64,000 bases of DNA from Diphasiastrum complanatum. Its lineage: Eukaryota; Streptophyta; Lycopodiopsida; Lycopodiales; Lycopodiaceae. How positions within the stretch are numbered: the first letter of the stretch is position 1; each line of letters begins with the position of its first letter. The position numbers and the translations under genes were made by a program. Shown piece after piece: positions 60,226-64,000 of this stretch. The stretch lies in NCBI GenBank assembly GCA_029204225.1, contig MU832145.1, forward strand, positions 20,880 to 84,879, read 5' to 3'. The notes beneath the pieces were generated by a model. The model searched no databases. It had not been told where the DNA came from and saw nothing but the letters and a program-made list of their open reading frames with translations.

Positions 60226-61095
60226 ATGGTCCAGGAATACAGTCCACTGGTTCGTGAAGCGGGTACGAACCCAAGGGACCGAGCCAAGCTCGATTCGGGT
60301 ATCGTCCGGTCAAAATGGCCGTTTGATGGGTTAGAAACGCAATTAGGTCAGTCGAAACGGACTAGTTTTGCAGCTCTCCGTCCGACGGTCCTGTTTCTCC
60401 AAACAGGATCCGTTTCAGGTGTCGTCCGTTTCGGCCAGCAGACAACCTCGATAGGAACCTGTGGGAGCGGACGGGACGAGGAAAGGACCGACGAAGAACC
60501 TAGAACATCCGTCCGAAGTTCGACGTTGAACATGACTCAAGGACACTTCGCGAGGGACGAGACTTGAAAACATTTGGAATCGACAAAATGGCCCAGGAAT
60601 ACAGTCCACGGTTTAGGGTTCCCAATACGAACTCAAACGACCGAGCCTAGCCCAATTCGGGTGTCGTTCGGTCAAAATGGCCCTTCGACGGGACAAACGC
60701 AATTAGGTCATGCAAAATGGACTAGTTTTGCAGCTTTCTGTCCGACGGTCCCGTTTCTCCAAACAGGATCCGTTTCAGGTGTCGTCAGTTTCGGCCAGTG
60801 GACAACCTCGATAGGAACTTGTGGGAGCAGACGGGACGAGGACTGGACGGACGGCAGGCCCAGTACGTCCTTCCGAAGCTCGTCGTCAAACAGGGCTTCG
60901 GGGACACTTTGCTGGGATGGGACCTGAAAACATTTGGAATTGACAAAATGGTCCAAGAATACAATCCAACGATTCGTGACCCCGATACGATCTCAAGGGA
61001 CCGAGCCTGGCTCGATTCGGGTGTCGTCCGGTCAAAATGGCCGTTTGACGGGACAGAAACGCAATCAGGTCACGTGAAATGGACTAGTTTTGCTG
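60226..61095 (+). repeat. Tandem array of a 360-bp unit in hAT-3
   Basis: Units start at 60226, 60587 and 60947 (periods 361 and 360), each opening atggtccaggaatacagtcc-like and including a gatccgtttcaggtgtcgtc block. The third is cut after about 150 bp. A further full unit stands apart at 62289-62648, and the derivative at 23809-23905 keeps only the end of one unit. Frames across it have no known domain. Confidence 0.9.
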
Positions 61096-62288
61096 TGGGA
61101 GCAGACAGGACGAGGAACGGACGGACGGACGGCCTTTAGTGAATGAAACAGTTTTGCATGAGTAATTAGTAAGCCGTTGAAGTTCATTCGGGGGGAAACC
61201 GATCACATCATACAAGACACAGTATTGTGTAGAACCGTGAGGACAGAGGTAGCTATACCTCTTGCAGGATGGTCGGTCATGTGGTCCCCTGTAGTGAATG
61301 GTATAGTTCTGCTGACCATTCACTCTTCTGGTGTCCATTAACTTCTGGAGTTCAAAATTGTGAACAACAGTTTTTTCCACAGTTGTTTTCATCAAGCCAT
61401 GGAATTGAGGACGCACACCACACAAGCCCATCAAAACGCGCAAAAGTGTGGACCTATCGTATGCTTTAGGGCCAACGGCTAGCAAACAAATGGCGAAAAG
61501 AAGGACATCAAATACATTGTTGAGCAAGACTCCTCAGATGATGAAGAGTACAAGCCTTCAGTTAGCCAGAAGAAAGTTCGATCTCTTCCATAACTGGCGA
61601 GTGCGACAGACGTACTGAAGCTGTTTGGTTACCAACGGGGATGGTGTAAATGAAAGTCAATTAGAGCAGGTTTTGCAATCAATATAGAGTTTGAAAGGCA
61701 GTTGTGTTGGCTTTATATTGTTTTATGATTTAGGTTTTGGCTTCACTGCCCATTTCCTGAACTCAGAAACCCAACGAAGCAATATATATCAGGCAATGTT
61801 CACTACCCTTCCATCTGGATATTTGGCCAGGAAGCCTTGCAAGAAAGCAATGGCCTGGTCTTCAGAACCGTGCCATTCACTACAGGGAGTGAATGGTCAC
61901 CAGAAGAGTGGATGGTCATCATAACTGTGCCGTTCACTACAGGGAACCAGAAGACCTACTGGCTTGCCCGACGACGAGGGACCCTTTCCCGGACCATGGC
62001 CAGTTGTTCTGCGGTGAAGTTAATTCCAATCCGCTGTATTTCATCGCCCTCGCCAGCTGGGGCAGGCGGGAGCAGGTCTGAGGACCGTGAGGGCATGAAG
62101 CTGCAGCTCTGGTAGTCGCCCCATTATCTCTCGCTGGCTCTCGTGAAATTCTGCTTCTTGCTTTCGTTCGTTGTGTCGGCGGACATCTACCAGGACATGC
62201 TCCGATTAGTTGCCCACGTGACGTTGTACCACCCCAAACCCTAAATCTATCTCATCACATAGGCCATGGTACTGTGTAGAATGCATCA
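61096..62288. other. Unassigned segment inside hAT-3 between array units
   Basis: Includes a 120-bp block (ttagtaagccgttgaagttcat..., about 61162-61240) that is repeated at 62715-62915 and in the derivative at 23985-24190. Around 61495-61590 an open acidic/basic stretch (EQDSSDDEEYKPSVSQKK) could be an exon remnant of unknown origin. It is absent from the derivative. Confidence 0.45.
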
Positions 62289-63262
62289 ATGGTCCGGAAA
62301 CACAATCCACAAGTTCGTGATCCCGATATGAACCCAAGGGATCGAGCCTGGCTCGATTCGGGTATCGGTCGGTCAAAATGGCCCTTCGATTGGAGAGAAA
62401 GCGCAATTAGGTCAAGCGAAATGGACTAGTTTGCAACCCTCCGTCCGACGGCCCCGTTTCTCCAAACGAGATCCGTTTCGGGTGCCGTCTGTTTCGGCCA
62501 GTGGACAACCTCGATTGAACCTGTGGGAACAAACAGGACGAGGAAACGACCGACTGTCGGCCCGCCAACGTCCGTCCGAAGTTCGACGTTAAACAGGGCT
62601 TCAGGGACACTTTGTCCGGTCGGGACCTAAAAACTGGAGATGTTTCGGAGCCCCCGTGTTGGTACGCAAAATTTCGACAGCGTATTGTAGCGTGTTGAAG
62701 TAGTGCCATAAGTAATTAATTAGTAAGCTGTTGAAGTTCATCCGGGGAGAAACCGATCTCATCAACCGAGACACAATAGTGTATAGGTCTTGTGGTTTTC
62801 TGTAGTGAATGACACAATTTTGCATAAGTAGTTAGTAAGCTGTTGAAGTTCATCCAGGGGGAAACCGATCTCATCATATAAGACATAGTAGTGTGTCGGT
62901 TTTGTGGTTTCCTATCTTGAGAGCTTGTCACTCTTCTGGTGAGCGTTTCACCTCTTCCCAATCCTCTGGTGAGCATTCACTTCTTTGAGACAGTCACTGA
63001 TGCACCCTAAACCCTAAACCAGTAATATGTTTGCCATACAAACCATCATCTTCACTCCAAACCACTCTCAGATCTTTCTTTGCCGCTTTTTTGGAGCTTA
63101 GTTCCAATGAAGGTTCGTAATAATTTATGAACTGCTCATTAGTCATCGTTGTTTGGTAATAGTGAGGTTATGAGAGGCATGGCCCAGTGGTTAGGTCTGT
63201 TGCAAATTTTTTTGGTACCGTTTTCCTATTTTTTAACAGGAGGGGGCAAGTAGGGTGCCACA

Positions 63263-63659
63263 CACACACACACACACAATATACCCATCCTCCCATTTTG
63301 TAAACTAAATTCTTTGGCTTTTGTCGTATGCATACTGCCTTGCAACACAATCAATGTCAAATAGCCAACAATCGTATGTTATGGTTTTTCTTGCCAATCT
63401 TGTAGTATAGGGAGTTGAATTATTTTTCTAGTCTTTTTTGCGATACTAAAGGTGCCTTTTTGAGACGTTTTTTAATGCCAATACGTACAACCTATAAGAG
63501 CTTTTTAAGAAAAAAATTGTAAAAAAATGGAAAACCTTTTGCTTTGTTTGATATGTTGCAAAATGATGGTCCAAATGTCTTTGTTTGCTCGCGCTATGGA
63601 GCAAGGGTTGAGGTACATATAACACCTTATGTAGTCCTTACTCGCTCCATCATGCATGT
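63263..63659. other. Non-coding stretch right of hAT-3
   Basis: Starts with (AC)n (63261-63279), then A/T-rich unassigned sequence. No gene seen. Confidence 0.5.
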
Positions 63660-64000
63660 CTTGGTATGCTCTCATACCCATTGACTTTATTGAGAGGTTA
63701 TTTCATGAATACACTTCACCCATAAATCAAGGTAAACCATCTTTGTGTGGTGTCATAATGCTGTGAAGCCCCCATGTATATGTGAGCAATCCCTTTTTTG
63801 CTAGAACAATGCAGCTGAAAATACATCAAAGTAATCTTCTTCATCATTGTTTGTGACTCTCAACAACTGGCACCTTTGTCTTTATAAGATTTATTCTTGT
63901 CAAATTGCTTCTTTAGACACTCAAATGTAAAATGACCATACTTATCAAAACAGTTACAATTGCTTGCCTCTTGGGTTTGTTAGAGAATACGACGCTAGTA
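63660..64000 (-). pseudogene. Ty1/copia gag knuckle and protease relic (copia-4), runs off the edge
   Basis: Minus-strand reading gives a damaged zinc knuckle (CFDKYGHFTFEC, about 63960-63910) and, after a frame change, a protease-like GASQH..TPHKD string (about 63770-63730). This is the usual copia order. Too decayed to define further. Confidence 0.55.

Larger units (their letters stand above)
55648..63262 (+). mobile_element. hAT-3 transposon, about 7.6 kb, right terminus lost
   Basis: Left end catgagggtccgggcc, then GACGCGTCCG-type subterminal repeats (about 55675-55805), a GA/GT-rich leader, transposase exons (56329-59661), a 360-bp tandem array, and a 3' segment shared with the derivative at 23302-24710. 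The derivative continues about 170 bp beyond the point where hAT-3 stops (63262, in an (AC)n run), so the right end is missing here. Confidence 0.82.

Overview
The window looks like a plant nuclear genome, most likely a land plant with a large repeat-rich genome; a fern or other seed-free lineage is my guess, not proven. The reasons are spliced genes with GT..AG introns, LTR retrotransposons primed by initiator-Met tRNA (TGGTATCAGAGC), Ty3/gypsy chromoviruses, Ty1/copia elements, many hAT transposons, long (CT)n/(GA)n tracts, and exons of COP9 signalosome subunit 7 and of a plant/mitochondrial-type circularly permuted GTPase. Nothing bacterial or organellar was seen. Almost all of the sequence is transposable elements, nested and rearranged; only two short stretches look like host genes.

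Layout. 1-3.2 kb: a broken copia element (copia-1, + strand). 3.3-5.9 kb: hAT-1 (minus). 5.9-6.2 kb: a MITE fragment. 6.6-10.6 kb: hAT-2 (minus), whose nine exons join into one frame of 763 codons spoiled only by two TAGs. 11.0-17.1 kb: a LINE (ORF1 and ORF2) lying between two (CT)n tracts. 17.8-21.5 kb: a minisatellite, then a segment between inverted repeats that carries three exons of an MTG1/SIN2-like GTPase (minus). 21.8-24.9 kb: a second hAT-1 copy, split by a 1.4-kb non-autonomous derivative of hAT-3. 24.9-25.7 kb: a complete MITE and a hAT-2 relic. 25.9-32.0 kb: a copia gag (copia-3) split by a gypsy (gypsy-A1), part of which has been inverted and patched with filler DNA. 32.0-38.3 kb: gypsy-B. 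40.0-40.8 kb: three CSN7 exons (+). 42.3-51.8 kb: gypsy-C, a deletion derivative, with an apparently intact and very young gypsy-A2 (45.4-51.7 kb, minus) inside its 3' LTR. 53.7-55.4 kb: copia-2 (minus). 55.6-63.3 kb: hAT-3 (+), with a 360-bp tandem array in its 3' part. 63.7-64.0 kb: a copia gag/protease relic (minus).

How the parts relate. The window holds paired full, partial, empty and filled sites of the same families, so insertion order can be read directly. gypsy-A2 sits in gypsy-C with duplication GGTAG, and the unoccupied site is visible in the other LTR. gypsy-A1 sits in copia-3 with duplication ATATC, now in opposite orientations because of a 3.1-kb inversion. The hAT-3 derivative sits in a hAT-1 copy whose empty equivalent is at 3.5 kb. 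The most unusual candidates are the LINE (possible microsatellite target, ORF1 and ORF2 in one frame separated by a single amber codon, PCNA-binding-type motif), the inverted-repeat segment carrying GTPase exons, LTRs ending AGT..ACT, and a 10-bp motif shared by leaders of different gypsy families. All calls were made by eye; no alignment or database search was run.
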